From: Vagococcus entomophilus
Lineage (GTDB): Bacteria > Bacillota > Bacilli > Lactobacillales > Vagococcaceae
NCBI RefSeq assembly: GCF_003987595.1
Contig: NZ_NGJZ01000001.1
Location: 682,001 to 746,000, forward strand
Length of the DNA: 64,000 nucleotides
Reading direction: 5' to 3'
Shown here: in pieces, positions 1 through 7,877 of the stretch
How positions within the stretch are numbered: the stretch's first letter is position 1
How the letters are laid out: each line of letters opens with the position of its first letter
The notes under the pieces: model-generated
The model's input: only the letters and a program-made list of their open reading frames with translations
Databases searched by the model: none
Told to the model about the DNA's origin: nothing
Program-made: the position numbers and the translations under genes

Positions 1-66
1 CCGAATAAGTGAGACAGAAATTTGATCGACTTGGCGATTGAACTTTTGTGAAAGCGTATGTTTCAT
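1..66 (-). CDS. Partial CDS, N-terminus only; possibly a class I/II aminotransferase
   Basis: An ATG at 66 on the minus strand opens 22 codons that run off the left edge, preceded by a strong AAGGAGGGG ribosome binding site at about 72-81. The peptide starts MKHTLSQKFNRQVDQISVSL. From memory this resembles the N-terminus of PLP-dependent class I/II aminotransferases of lactobacilli, but 22 residues cannot settle it. It is divergent from the HisC-type gene at 218. Confidence 0.45.
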   Translation of the reverse strand, partial: MKHTLSQKFNRQVDQISVSLIR

Positions 67-158
67 ATACTTCCCCTCCTTGATGATTTCTATATTAGCA
101 TAAAAATTGTTCATTGCTCCATCTTTTTGGGAAATAATTAAAAATATTTTGTAAATTC

Positions 159-187
159 TTGTTATTTTCTGAAAATTTATTTATAGT
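159..187 (+). promoter_or_regulatory. Promoter of the HisC-type gene
   Basis: TTGTTA (159-164) and TATAGT (182-187) are separated by 17 bp and lie about 30 bp before the start codon. This is a good sigma-A promoter. No attenuator or T-box structure is seen in the short leader. Confidence 0.6.
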
Positions 188-217
188 AAGAGTATTCATA
201 TTTGAGGAGTGATGCAA

Positions 218-1267
218 GTGAAAGGAATTCGATCAATTTCGCCTTACGTGCCTGGCGAACAGCCAAATTTTTCTGACATGATAAAAATTAACACAAATGA
301 GAATGCCTATCCCCCATCTCCTGCTGTCTTGGATACATTGAAACATTTTGATGGAAAATCATTGAGTCGTTATTCTTCCATTAGCAATCAAAAGTTAAAA
401 GAAGCGCTAGCGAAAAAATACCACTTACAGAGTAATCAATTCGTAATTGGGAATGGCTCAGATGAGATCCTAGCCTTTTGTATGTTAGCTTTTTTTAATA
501 GTAAAGAGCCTATTCTGTTTCCTGATATCACATATGGCTTTTATAAAGTTTGGGCAGATTTGTTTCATATTCCTTATCAAGAAGTTCCTCTCAAGCAAGA
601 TTTTCGTATCAACTTTGAAGACTATAATCGATTTAATGGGGGGATTTTAATTCCCAATCCTAATGCTCCAACTGGAATTTATGAGGAGAGCCCCACAATC
701 GAAACATTATTAAAAAATAACTCAGATAGCGTGGTTATCATTGATGAGGCCTATATTGATTTTGGTGGCGTCTCTGTTATCCCCTTAATTGAAAAGTATC
801 CGAATTTAGTTGTGGTCCATACCTTTTCCAAATCTCGCTCATTGGCGGGTCTTAGGATTGGCTATGCCATAAGTAACCCAAATCTTATTCAGGTTTTAGA
901 GTCCATCAAATCTTCGTTCAATCCCTACTCTGTCGACACACTATCCGAGGAACTGTCTGTTAGTGCGGTTGAAAGCCAGACGTACTACCTAGAAATCAAT
1001 CAAAAAATTCAACATACAAGAGAGCTATTTGCTCATAAGCTCAATCAGTTAGGTTTTGTCGTCCTTCCATCTAAGACGAATTTTGTTTTGACGACACATC
1101 CCAAAGCTGATATGCAAGCATTATTTGAATTTCTGAACGAGCAACATGTTTTTGTTCGCTTTTTCCCTACAAATAAGCGCTTAGAACAATTTTTCAGGAT
1201 TTCGATTGGGACGGATCAGGAGATGCTAAGAGTCACTCAAATATTAGAGCAGTTTTTAGCTAAATAA
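218..1267 (+). CDS. hisC: Histidinol-phosphate aminotransferase-like PLP enzyme (orphan HisC)
   Basis: Fold-type I PLP aminotransferase of about 349 residues, a normal HisC length. Visible features are the substrate-side start MKGIRSISPYVPGEQP, the N-P-N-A-P-T-G motif near residue 148, the I-I-D-E-A-Y cofactor Asp near 176 and the Schiff-base lysine in F-S-K-S-R-S near 205. Upstream GTG (209) and ATG (212) codons are too close to the GAGGAG at 204-209, so GTG 218 with 8-nt spacing is preferred. No other histidine genes are present here, so it may serve histidine synthesis encoded elsewhere or act on aromatic amino acids. Family assignment is firm; the substrate is inferred. Confidence 0.85.
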   Translation: MKGIRSISPYVPGEQPNFSDMIKINTNENAYPPSPAVLDTLKHFDGKSLSRYSSISNQKLKEALAKKYHLQSNQFVIGNGSDEILAFCMLAFFNSKEPILFPDITYGFYKVWADLFHIPYQEVPLKQDFRINFEDYNRFNGGILIPNPNAPTGIYEESPTIETLLKNNSDSVVIIDEAYIDFGGVSVIPLIEKYPNLVVVHTFSKSRSLAGLRIGYAISNPNLIQVLESIKSSFNPYSVDTLSEELSVSAVESQTYYLEINQKIQHTRELFAHKLNQLGFVVLPSKTNFVLTTHPKADMQALFEFLNEQHVFVRFFPTNKRLEQFFRISIGTDQEMLRVTQILEQFLAK

Positions 1268-1273
1268 AAAGTA

Positions 1274-1303
1274 AGCCCCTACAGCTAAAAAAGTTGTGGG
1301 GGC
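1274..1303. terminator. Bidirectional terminator between convergent genes
   Basis: An AGCCCCTACA / TGTGGGGGCT stem with an A-rich loop lies between the hisC stop and the convergent ybjQ-type gene, overlapping the latter's stop codon. It could stop transcription from both sides. Confidence 0.65.
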
Positions 1304-1644
1304 TAAATGTTAGGCTGATTTTGGGCAATTACGGCAGCTGTACCACTTGCTGTGACTACAATCAGCATAATATCAGAGTTTATAAACTGATTAAAATGTA
1401 GCTGAACATCTACAATCGCATTAGCTGCTAATTTTTTTGCTTCATCCTTTAATTCAATCAAAGCGAGCTCTCTTGCTTTTTTATATTCGGCGGAGTAAGC
1501 GTGTGACTTCCCTCCAAAAATACCCTTAATTCCACTTAAAGCATCTTTCACAATATTGACTGAAATTACTTGTTCGCTAAAAATTGCCCCCTTGATTTCG
1601 GAAATTTTTTGTGTAGCTATTGTTTCAGTTGTCACAATTTTCAT
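1303..1644 (-). CDS. YbjQ/UPF0145 family protein
   Basis: A 113-residue cytosolic protein of the YbjQ (UPF0145) family, which forms oligomeric rings and was once annotated as heavy-metal-binding. Its exact biochemical role is unknown. Family hallmarks are the N-terminal T-T-E-T-I segment, the central S-x-x-Y-x-x-x-x-x-x-A-R-E-L-A-L-x-E-L helix, N-A-I-V-D-V-Q-L, and a C-terminal beta strand with V-V-T-A-S-G-T-A. It follows the MerR regulator and a possible 23-codon peptide on the same strand, so the three may be cotranscribed. Whether it relates to the nearby copper genes is open. Confidence 0.8.
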   Translation of the reverse strand: MKIVTTETIATQKISEIKGAIFSEQVISVNIVKDALSGIKGIFGGKSHAYSAEYKKARELALIELKDEAKKLAANAIVDVQLHFNQFINSDIMLIVVTASGTAAVIAQNQPNI

Positions 1645-1662
1645 GTTGAAAAAGCCTCTTCT

Positions 1663-1734
1663 CTATTTTTTTTCGTCATTTTCAAATAAACCAAGTGCGC
1701 CAAATTGCTTTACTTCTGTGACAGGACCGTTCAC
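1663..1734 (-). CDS. Candidate 23-residue peptide translationally coupled to the MerR gene
   Basis: A GTG at 1734 overlaps the TGA stop of the MerR gene (GTGA), a typical coupling arrangement, and opens 23 codons ending in TAG at 1663-1665. The peptide contains TEVKQFGALGLFEND, acidic with a basic tail. It fills most of the 86-bp gap before the ybjQ-type gene. It has no independent ribosome binding site. It could be a real small protein or a chance frame. Confidence 0.3.
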   Translation of the reverse strand: MNGPVTEVKQFGALGLFENDEKK

Positions 1735-2465
1735 AATTTAATTTCCATGGAAAAAACTGTCTCATTATTATAGGCTAATGAGCAAGGAATATTTTCGTAA
1801 AGAAGTAGTTCATTTTGACTTAGACCGTTGACTGTAAGCAGCATATCAGATAAAAAGAGCGCAACATTTTCCGAAATACATGCTTCATCTTTGACCAGAA
1901 AGCTTTTACAAGCATAGGTTCCTTTTGGAAAATCAAACGCACTCTCTTCTTCTTCACATTCTAAGCACGGGATATGTGGCAGTGTTTTTGATGTGACATA
2001 AAATACTTCATCTAGCGGTGTTATCTTTGCTTTTGCTGCTTTCAGTAGATTTACTTGACCATTTTCAAGGGCGATACTTGGCAAAGTTTTAAAATAGCGT
2101 GTCGTCCGCTCAAAATAAACAACCTCGTTTAATTTATAGCTTTTTTGAGCTTCCAAAATGTTATTGACTGTTGATTTTATTGCAAATAATTCGTCAATTT
2201 TTTGTTGTAAATTGGTTTTAGCTGTTTCTAGTGCGTCCACGAGTGTATCATGTGTTAAAATACGTTTGATTTCGTTGAGAGAATACCCAATATTTCTAAA
2301 GACGATAATCTGATAGAGTGTGTAAATATTTTCTTCATCAAAACAATAATAGCCATTTTTATTTTTTTGATGAGGAATGAGTAACTCAATTTCAATATAA
2401 TGTCGAATCGTATATTTAGACAGGGAAAACAATGTGGCTAGCTCTCCAGTGCTTAATAATTTCAT
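1731..2465 (-). CDS. MerR family transcriptional regulator
   Basis: A 244-residue regulator with the N-terminal MerR winged-helix signature (M-K-L-L-S-T-G-E-L-A, then Y-T-I-R-H-Y-I-E, then N-G-Y-Y-x-F, then N-I-G-Y-S-L-N-E-I-K) and a predicted coiled coil around residues 75-115. The C-terminal sensor is unfamiliar and contains three nearby cysteines (P-C-L-E-C-E and Y-A-C-K). ATG 2465 is chosen because AGGAGG at 2473-2478 lies 7 nt upstream; the frame opens further upstream without a site. It sits downstream of the copper operon but behind a strong terminator, so it is probably independent and autoregulated. The inducer is unknown. Confidence 0.8.
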   Translation of the reverse strand: MKLLSTGELATLFSLSKYTIRHYIEIELLIPHQKNKNGYYCFDEENIYTLYQIIVFRNIGYSLNEIKRILTHDTLVDALETAKTNLQQKIDELFAIKSTVNNILEAQKSYKLNEVVYFERTTRYFKTLPSIALENGQVNLLKAAKAKITPLDEVFYVTSKTLPHIPCLECEEEESAFDFPKGTYACKSFLVKDEACISENVALFLSDMLLTVNGLSQNELLLYENIPCSLAYNNETVFSMEIKL

Positions 2466-2484
2466 TATTTGACCTCCTAAAGCA

Positions 2485-2515
2485 ATTGTATAGTGTCGGG
2501 TTACCACACAGTCAA
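2485..2515 (-). promoter_or_regulatory. Promoter of the MerR gene, possible MerR-type long spacer
   Basis: On the minus strand TTGACT (2510-2515) is followed by TATACA after 17 bp or TACAAT after 19 bp. An imperfect dyad, GTGTGG then CCGACAC, lies in the spacer, as at MerR-family operators. The -35 element shares bases with the terminator arm next door. Confidence 0.5.
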
Positions 2516-2552
2516 GACAAAAATAGAGTGGTAGTCCACTCTATTTTTGTCT
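2515..2552. terminator. Strong terminator downstream of copA
   Basis: A perfect 17-bp stem (AGACAAAAATAGAGTGG and its complement) with a TAGT loop follows the copA stop. The U-rich arm gives a terminator on the minus strand, and symmetry makes it usable in both directions. Confidence 0.8.
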
Positions 2553-2569
2553 GCAGGTTTTCACACAAA

Positions 2570-4765
2570 TTATTTTACTTTCATTCTATTCAAACTTAAA
2601 GAGTTGAGTAATACGCTAACTGAGCTAAATGCCATAGCTGCCCCTGCAATAATCGGACTCAAAAATCCCAATGCTGCAAAAGGAATACCAATAAGATTGT
2701 AAAAAAATGCCCAAAATAAGTTTTGCTTAATTTTTCTCATTGTGTGTTGAGCTAATTGAATCACCACTAGGAGTTGCTCCAAATCGCCATTCATTATTGT
2801 CACATCAGCAGTTTCAATAGCAACATCTGCTCCGTTTCCCATTGCTACTCCAATCGCAGCTGTTGCTAAAGCAGGTGCATCATTGATTCCATCTCCTACC
2901 ATCGCCATCGCCTTTTTTGGTGTCTGGTGGCTACGGATAAAATCGGCTTTTTCATTGGGGCGTACGCCTGCAAAAACATGCTGGCTATCTAATCCTACTT
3001 TCTCACCTATAGTACGAGCGACAGTCTGAGTATCCCCGCTTAACATATATACGTCAATCCCCATTTTTTGGAGCTTATTAATGGCTGATTTGGAGGTGCT
3101 TTTGATTGTATCGGCAACAGAAATTTGTGCTAACACATAATCGTTGTCAAATAAAAGCATCACCGTTTTTCCACTAGCTTCCAAATGGTTAATTTCCTCG
3201 ATTTTTTTCAAGTCAAGCGCTATTTTCTGGCGTGCATATTGAACGGAACCAACATAATAGTCATGCTGTTCAATTATTCCATGGACACCAAAGCCAATCT
3301 CTGCCTGAAAATTATTCACAGCAGGATAGTCCATTACCTTAGAATCAGTATACTTTGTGATTGCATTAGCAAGCGGATGTTCGGATTGCTTTTCAAGAGC
3401 TCCTATAATTCGAAGAATATTTTTTTCTGGAATAGCTACTTCCGCAGAAAAATCTGTCACTTTGGGGTTGCCTTCTGTAATCGTCCCAGTTTTGTCTAGC
3501 ACCACACTAGAAATGGAAGCAAGCTCTTGTAACTTGTCTCCTCCGCGAATTAAGATTCCTCTTTTAGCCCCTAATCCGGTTCCTACCATAATCGCAGTGG
3601 GAGTTGCTAGTCCAAGTGCACAGGGACAAGCAATAACAAGGACTGAAACGCTATGTATCGCTGCAAGTTCGTAATTACGGGTGTAGATACTTGTCAAGAT
3701 AAATACGATTCCAGCAATGAATAGAACTACAGGAACGAAATATCGAGAGATCTTATCTGCAATATCCTGGATGGGTGCTTTTCTAGTTTGAGCTTCTTCG
3801 ACAGTATGGATAATTTTGGAGAGTACGGTCTCTTCTCCGAGCTGAGTAACCTTCATTAGGAAGCTACCGGTAGTGTTGAGCGTCCCGCAATACAACGCTT
3901 CTTGTTCTTTCTTATCAACAGGCATGCTTTCTCCGGTTAGCATACTCTCATTAATTGTTCCTTGGCCTCTAAGTAAAATTCCATCTACAGGAATTTGTCC
4001 CCCTGGCTTTATCCGGATAACATCTCCGATTTTTAGATTAGAAATGGGCGTTTCCGTTTCTTTTCCGTTCTTTACTAGTACAGCAGTATTGACTTTTAAG
4101 GCCATCAATTGCCGGATTGCGTCACTTGTTTTTCTTTTTGCCTTATGCTCTAACCACTTTCCCAGTAAAATTAAGGTAATGATCACTGCGCTACTTTCAA
4201 AATAAAGAACGGAAGTATTATTGGAAAAAAATCCATTATATATACTTAAAAAATAAGCAGCAGAAGTTCCGATTGCAACTAAAACGTCCATATTAGGCGC
4301 TTTATTTTTTAATGCATGAAATGCATTTTTATAAAATCTAAAGCCGATGATGAACTGCACAGGCGTTGCTAGGAGCAATTGGACCCATGGTTGGTGTAAA
4401 AACATCACCCAAGCGAAATGAAAACCTAACAACATAGCAAACATACTAAGGACCATCGGAAAGGTTAGTACAGTGCTTAATATTAGTGCAATGGTCATTT
4501 TCCTTGCGTCATGCTCCTGTTTTTTTTGAATCGTCGCTTGATACTCTTTAGAGTCTATTACGGCTCCGTAGCCTATGCGTTTTACAGCATTAACCAGTTC
4601 TTTTTCATTGATTATCGTCTGATCAAAAACAACACTTGCTTTTTCAGTAGCAAAGTTGACGGTTGCATTTTCAACGCCTGCTTGTTGGTTCAGTTCTTTT
4701 TCAATACGCGCCGCACAGTTTGTACAAGACATTCCTGTTAAAACAAACTGTTCATTTGTTTTCAT
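2570..4765 (-). CDS. copA: Copper-exporting P1B-type ATPase CopA
   Basis: A 731-residue membrane ATPase that moves Cu(I) across the membrane. One N-terminal heavy-metal-associated domain carries G-M-S-C-T-N-C (residues 11-17). The core has T-G-E-S in the actuator domain, the ion-channel motif C380-P-C382, the phosphorylated D424 in D-K-T-G-T, the nucleotide-domain S-E-H-P-L motif and the C-terminal G-D-G-I-N-D hinge. It is the last gene of copY-copZ-copA, 3 bp after copZ, and should be induced by copper through CopY. Enterococcus hirae carries copB after copA; here there is none, and a strong terminator follows. Confidence 0.95.
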   Translation of the reverse strand: MKTNEQFVLTGMSCTNCAARIEKELNQQAGVENATVNFATEKASVVFDQTIINEKELVNAVKRIGYGAVIDSKEYQATIQKKQEHDARKMTIALILSTVLTFPMVLSMFAMLLGFHFAWVMFLHQPWVQLLLATPVQFIIGFRFYKNAFHALKNKAPNMDVLVAIGTSAAYFLSIYNGFFSNNTSVLYFESSAVIITLILLGKWLEHKAKRKTSDAIRQLMALKVNTAVLVKNGKETETPISNLKIGDVIRIKPGGQIPVDGILLRGQGTINESMLTGESMPVDKKEQEALYCGTLNTTGSFLMKVTQLGEETVLSKIIHTVEEAQTRKAPIQDIADKISRYFVPVVLFIAGIVFILTSIYTRNYELAAIHSVSVLVIACPCALGLATPTAIMVGTGLGAKRGILIRGGDKLQELASISSVVLDKTGTITEGNPKVTDFSAEVAIPEKNILRIIGALEKQSEHPLANAITKYTDSKVMDYPAVNNFQAEIGFGVHGIIEQHDYYVGSVQYARQKIALDLKKIEEINHLEASGKTVMLLFDNDYVLAQISVADTIKSTSKSAINKLQKMGIDVYMLSGDTQTVARTIGEKVGLDSQHVFAGVRPNEKADFIRSHQTPKKAMAMVGDGINDAPALATAAIGVAMGNGADVAIETADVTIMNGDLEQLLVVIQLAQHTMRKIKQNLFWAFFYNLIGIPFAALGFLSPIIAGAAMAFSSVSVLLNSLSLNRMKVK

Positions 4766-4768
4766 AGT

Positions 4769-4981
4769 TTAAACCTCCTTTGCAGTATAACCACTATGTT
4801 CGATAGCTGCTAAAATATCAGTCGTTGACAATTTGGAATCATCGAATTCAATTTTAGCCGTTTTTTTCTTAAGATTGATACGAATTTTGACTGTTTCTAA
4901 CTGTTTTAACTCCTGCTCAATCGTCTGTACGCAGTGTTTACAACTGATACTGGGAATGGTTACATTTATTTTCTTTTTCAT
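4769..4981 (-). CDS. copZ: Copper chaperone CopZ
   Basis: A 70-residue single HMA-domain protein with the copper-binding C14-x-x-C17 loop (I-S-C-K-H-C) and the ferredoxin-like beta-alpha-beta pattern expected of CopZ. It delivers Cu(I) to CopY, displacing zinc, and to CopA. It lies between copY and copA, 23 bp downstream of copY and 3 bp before copA, with a GGATTT-type weak ribosome binding site. The cysteine loop has a serine-isoleucine-serine lead instead of the usual G-M-x-C. Confidence 0.9.
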   Translation of the reverse strand: MKKKINVTIPSISCKHCVQTIEQELKQLETVKIRINLKKKTAKIEFDDSKLSTTDILAAIEHSGYTAKEV

Positions 4982-5004
4982 TTTTCAAAATCCTTTCTTT
5001 GACT

Positions 5005-5445
5005 TTAAGACCATTTGCAGCAGTGACATTGCCCTGGTTCACAGTGACACATCACTTCCTCAACCGCATCAGCCTTTTTTTCTGTTAAAGCCTGTTGAAT
5101 CTCCTCAATATCGTTAAAGGAGAGTTCAGAGCGTTGAATCCAATCAACAATTGTTTTGCCTACTTGCTTGCGACAAATATGAGCTAAAAATTCTTCCCCT
5201 ACTTCCCTAATCGTCTCCGATTCTTTAATAGTTGTCATATAAGTATATTTACTTCCAGATTTGGTTGCCACGACAAAGTTTTTTTTGACTAAACGACCTA
5301 ATAGAGTCTTAATGGTTGCTGCTTTCCAATTGGTTGATAAGCTTAGCAAGTTGATTAGTTGTTGACTAGTGATGTTCGGATTTGTCCAAAGCGTCCGCAT
5401 CACTTTCCATTCCGCATCGCTGATGGAAATTCTTTCATTTTTCAT
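5005..5445 (-). CDS. copY: Copper-responsive repressor CopY
   Basis: A 146-residue BlaI/MecI-type winged-helix repressor. The N-terminus I-S-D-A-E-W-x-V-M-R-x-L-W and W-K-A-A-T-I-K-T-L-L-G-R-L-V-K-K match Enterococcus hirae CopY. The C-terminus has the CxCxxxxCxC metal site (C133, C135, C140, C142), with an extra C143. Zn keeps it on DNA; Cu(I) delivered by CopZ releases it. ATG 5445 with AGAGGTG upstream is chosen; 11 more codons are open upstream but extend into the operator region. Two cop boxes precede it. Confidence 0.93.
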   Translation of the reverse strand: MKNERISISDAEWKVMRTLWTNPNITSQQLINLLSLSTNWKAATIKTLLGRLVKKNFVVATKSGSKYTYMTTIKESETIREVGEEFLAHICRKQVGKTIVDWIQRSELSFNDIEEIQQALTEKKADAVEEVMCHCEPGQCHCCKWS

Positions 5446-5462
5446 AGGTTCACCTCTTCGTT

Positions 5463-5513
5463 TACAACTGTAATCCATATATAAAGATTACAACCGTAAT
5501 CAAAAAAAGTCAA
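5463..5513 (-). promoter_or_regulatory. cop promoter with two cop boxes
   Basis: CopY operators of the form TACANNTGTA are present as TACAACTGTA (5463-5472) and TACAACCGTA (5489-5498). The promoter on the minus strand is TTGACT (5508-5513), 17 bp, TAATCT (5485-5490). The upstream box overlaps the spacer and touches the -10, so CopY binding should block RNA polymerase directly. Confidence 0.85.
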
Positions 5514-5574
5514 CATAAATGTATTAAAAAAACAGGGAGCATAAAAGCTTCCTGTTTTTTTAATACATTTATGT
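5513..5574. terminator. Large inverted repeat / terminator between glsB-like gene and copY
   Basis: Two 28-bp arms (5513-5540 and 5547-5574) with one G-U pair and an ATAAAA loop. The inner part, AACAGG(G)AGC with a T7 run, is a standard intrinsic terminator for the glsB-like gene on the minus strand. The arms extend far beyond what termination needs and abut the cop -35 element. Confidence 0.75.
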
Positions 5575-5576
5575 AA

Positions 5577-5828
5577 TTATTTTGCTCTCGATTTAAAGAA
5601 CCAAGAAACAAGGATAACTAAAATAACCGCGCCGATAATAGATGGAATAAGAGCCATACCAGCAATATGTGGTCCCCACGAACCAAGTAATTTTTCACCT
5701 AACCATGAACCAACTAACCCACCAACAATATTGCCAATCCAACCAGCCGGTAAGTCTTGTTTCGTGATAGCTCCAGCGATAATTCCGATCACTGCACCTA
5801 TGATTAAAACCCAAATTAAATGTAACAT
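5577..5828 (-). CDS. GlsB/YeaQ/YmgE family small membrane protein
   Basis: An 83-residue glycine-rich integral membrane protein with three hydrophobic segments: L-I-W-V-L-I-I-G-A-V-I-G-I-I-A-G-A-I; W-I-G-N-I-V-G-G-L-V-G-S-W-L-G; and I-I-G-A-V-I-L-V-I-L-V-S-W. This is the transglycosylase-associated/GlsB family, linked to general stress in enterococci; the molecular role is unknown. ATG 5828 with GGGGAG 6 nt upstream is chosen; an in-frame TTG lies two codons earlier. It is 25 bp downstream of a CsbD-type gene, so both are probably one stress operon. Confidence 0.85.
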   Translation of the reverse strand: MLHLIWVLIIGAVIGIIAGAITKQDLPAGWIGNIVGGLVGSWLGEKLLGSWGPHIAGMALIPSIIGAVILVILVSWFFKSRAK

Positions 5829-5853
5829 ACACAACTCCCCTTGTAATTAGAAT

Positions 5854-6054
5854 CTATTTGTCTTCTTTTTTATTTTTAATATCGTCAACTGTTTCGTTCA
5901 CTTTTTTAGCAACGTCGTCTGCTACTTCGCTTACTTTATCTTTTGCTTTTCCAAATAAGCCTTGAGCTTTGCCTTCTAATTCTTTAGAATCATCTCCGGA
6001 AACTTTTCCGAATCCTTCTTTTACTTTTCCCTTTAATTCATCTTTGTTTGTCAT
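5854..6054 (-). CDS. CsbD family stress-response protein
   Basis: A 66-residue, highly charged, probably disordered protein rich in lysine, aspartate and glutamate. It starts M-T-N-K-D-E-L-K-G-K-V-K-E-G-F-G-K and repeats similar K-E-G-K-A-Q-G-L-F-G-K-A-K blocks, typical of CsbD (sigma-B-controlled in Bacillus; function unknown). GGAGG lies 8 nt before the ATG. It is the first gene of a pair with the GlsB-like membrane protein. Confidence 0.88.
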   Translation of the reverse strand: MTNKDELKGKVKEGFGKVSGDDSKELEGKAQGLFGKAKDKVSEVADDVAKKVNETVDDIKNKKEDK

Positions 6055-6130
6055 TTTGCATTCCTCCCTTTTTCCTATACTCTTATTATGACATGAAAAG
6101 CAAAAAAATAGAAATAATATACCTTATCCA

Positions 6131-6168
6131 ATTAAAAAAGAGAAAACTAAATGATAAAAGTTTTCTCT
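6131..6168 (-). terminator. Terminator of the PTS/alpha-glucosidase operon
   Basis: AGAGAAAACT / AGTTTTCTCT stem (6139-6148 and 6159-6168) followed on the minus strand by a T6 run, 20 bp past the glucosidase stop. Confidence 0.75.
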
Positions 6169-6187
6169 CATGCTGATTTGCATAAAG

Positions 6188-7852
6188 CTAGATAGATACG
6201 ATGAAGGCTTCATAAGGTGCTAACGCATCTTTTAAATTGGTCCGATTTGGGTTGTTTTTTATGACAAATTGACTCTCAGCTTTTTCTTTTTGAATGATTT
6301 CAGGCATCTCTTGCGGTGTATCACTTAAATTGGCCAGGACATACCAAGCTGATTGTTGGCTCTCTCTTTTATAGAGAAATAAATTAGGATCCTTTTCAAG
6401 AAGTAATGTATAGTTTCCATCCAACAATAATTGTTCATTGTGTCTAAGTTGAATTAGTTTTTGATAATAGTTAAAAATAGACTGATTGCTAGATAAGTCT
6501 GTCTCAACATTTATTTTTTTGTAATTAGGATTAACCTTAAACCATGGTTTGACTGTCGAAAATCCAGCATGGGGCCCAGACGACCACTGCATTGGAGTCC
6601 GAGCATTATCACGGCTGACTTTATGAACGGCTTTTAAGAATTCTTCTTCTGATAGTGTTTTATTTTTCTTAACCACTTCTTCGTAGTTTCCTTTTAACTC
6701 AATATCAACATAGTCAGATAGCTCAAATTTTGGGTTGGTCATGCCGATTTCTTCTCCTTGGTAGATAAAAGGAGTACCTTTCATCCCGTGAAGAATCGTA
6801 GCAAAAGCTGTTGCACAAGAGTAGCGATAATTAGTGTCGTTACCAAATCTTGAAATCACACGTGCCCGGTCATGATTTTCAAAGTACAGTGCATTCCAAC
6901 CTTTTCCTTCTAAGTCAACTTGCCAATTTGAAAGAATTCGTTTCAACTCCACTAAGTCCATTTTTTGTAAGGCCCAACGCCCATTGATATCATTTTTTTT
7001 ACGGTCAACATGCATGTGCTCAAAAGTAAAAATCATATCTAGCTCTTCGCGCTGTGGATCGACTAGTAGCGGAGCATCCTTAGAAGTCGATGCAGGCGAC
7101 TCACCTACACTCATCATACCAAAAGGAGCCAAAACTTCTTTGTGCATTTCGTGGATAAATTCGTGCATTCTTGGCCCATTTTGTTGGTTTGAAGTGCTGT
7201 AACTTTGGGGATTATTTGGAAAGTCTAAATCTTTTGAAATAGAGGTGATAACATCCATCCGCCAGCCATCTACTCCTTTCGCTTTCCAAAAACGCATCAT
7301 GTCATAAATATATTGGCGAACTCTTGGGTTTTCCCAATTTAAGTCAGGTTGTTCTTTGGCATAATAATGCAAATAATATTGTTGTCGCATGTCATCCCAC
7401 GTCCACGCAGAGCCACCGAAGTTGGAGCCCCAGTTGTTAGGAGCACTTCCGTCTGGTAACGCGTCTTTCCAGATATAAAAATCGCTAAAAAAGTTCTCTT
7501 TTGATTTGCGACTTTCTTTAAACCATAATGCTTGGTCAGAAGTATGATTTGCAACAAAGTCCATAATGATTTTGATTCCAACTGAATGAGCTTTTGCTAT
7601 TAGCCGATACATCGTTTCATTATCCCCAAAAATAGGATCAATTTTGCGATAATCCGTAATGTCATATCCGTTATCAACTTGTGGGGAGAGATAAACTGGA
7701 CTAATCCATAGTGCGTCAACCCCGAGTTTTTTTAAATAAGGTAGTTTCTCAATGATCCCTTCTAAATCCCCAATGCCATCTTGATTGCTATCTGCAAAAC
7801 TTTTGGGATAAATTTGATAGATTACTGCATTTTTCCACCATTTTTCTGTCAT
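6188..7852 (-). CDS. GH13 alpha-glucosidase, probably oligo-1,6-glucosidase type
   Basis: A 554-residue cytosolic GH13 enzyme. Conserved regions are D-F-V-A-N-H-T-S-D, the nucleophile region G-W-R-M-D-V-I (Asp at about residue 200), the acid/base region V-G-E-S and E-N-H-D-R-A-R-V. Valine after the nucleophile is the known marker of alpha-1,6-preferring enzymes, where maltases have threonine, so isomaltose-type substrates are favoured. The acid/base Glu is followed by Ser rather than the usual Met. ATG 7852 with AAAGGAG upstream is chosen over an upstream in-frame ATG that overlaps EIID. As the last gene of the PTS operon it probably cleaves the imported, possibly phosphorylated, glucoside. 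Confidence 0.88.
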   Translation of the reverse strand: MTEKWWKNAVIYQIYPKSFADSNQDGIGDLEGIIEKLPYLKKLGVDALWISPVYLSPQVDNGYDITDYRKIDPIFGDNETMYRLIAKAHSVGIKIIMDFVANHTSDQALWFKESRKSKENFFSDFYIWKDALPDGSAPNNWGSNFGGSAWTWDDMRQQYYLHYYAKEQPDLNWENPRVRQYIYDMMRFWKAKGVDGWRMDVITSISKDLDFPNNPQSYSTSNQQNGPRMHEFIHEMHKEVLAPFGMMSVGESPASTSKDAPLLVDPQREELDMIFTFEHMHVDRKKNDINGRWALQKMDLVELKRILSNWQVDLEGKGWNALYFENHDRARVISRFGNDTNYRYSCATAFATILHGMKGTPFIYQGEEIGMTNPKFELSDYVDIELKGNYEEVVKKNKTLSEEEFLKAVHKVSRDNARTPMQWSSGPHAGFSTVKPWFKVNPNYKKINVETDLSSNQSIFNYYQKLIQLRHNEQLLLDGNYTLLLEKDPNLFLYKRESQQSAWYVLANLSDTPQEMPEIIQKEKAESQFVIKNNPNRTNLKDALAPYEAFIVSI

Positions 7853-7877
7853 GATTCTTCTCCTTTCAGCTTGATAT

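Noticed and set aside
2570..5445. A copB gene as in Enterococcus hirae
   Set aside because: copA is followed by a strong terminator and then a MerR regulator; no second P-type ATPase is in the window.
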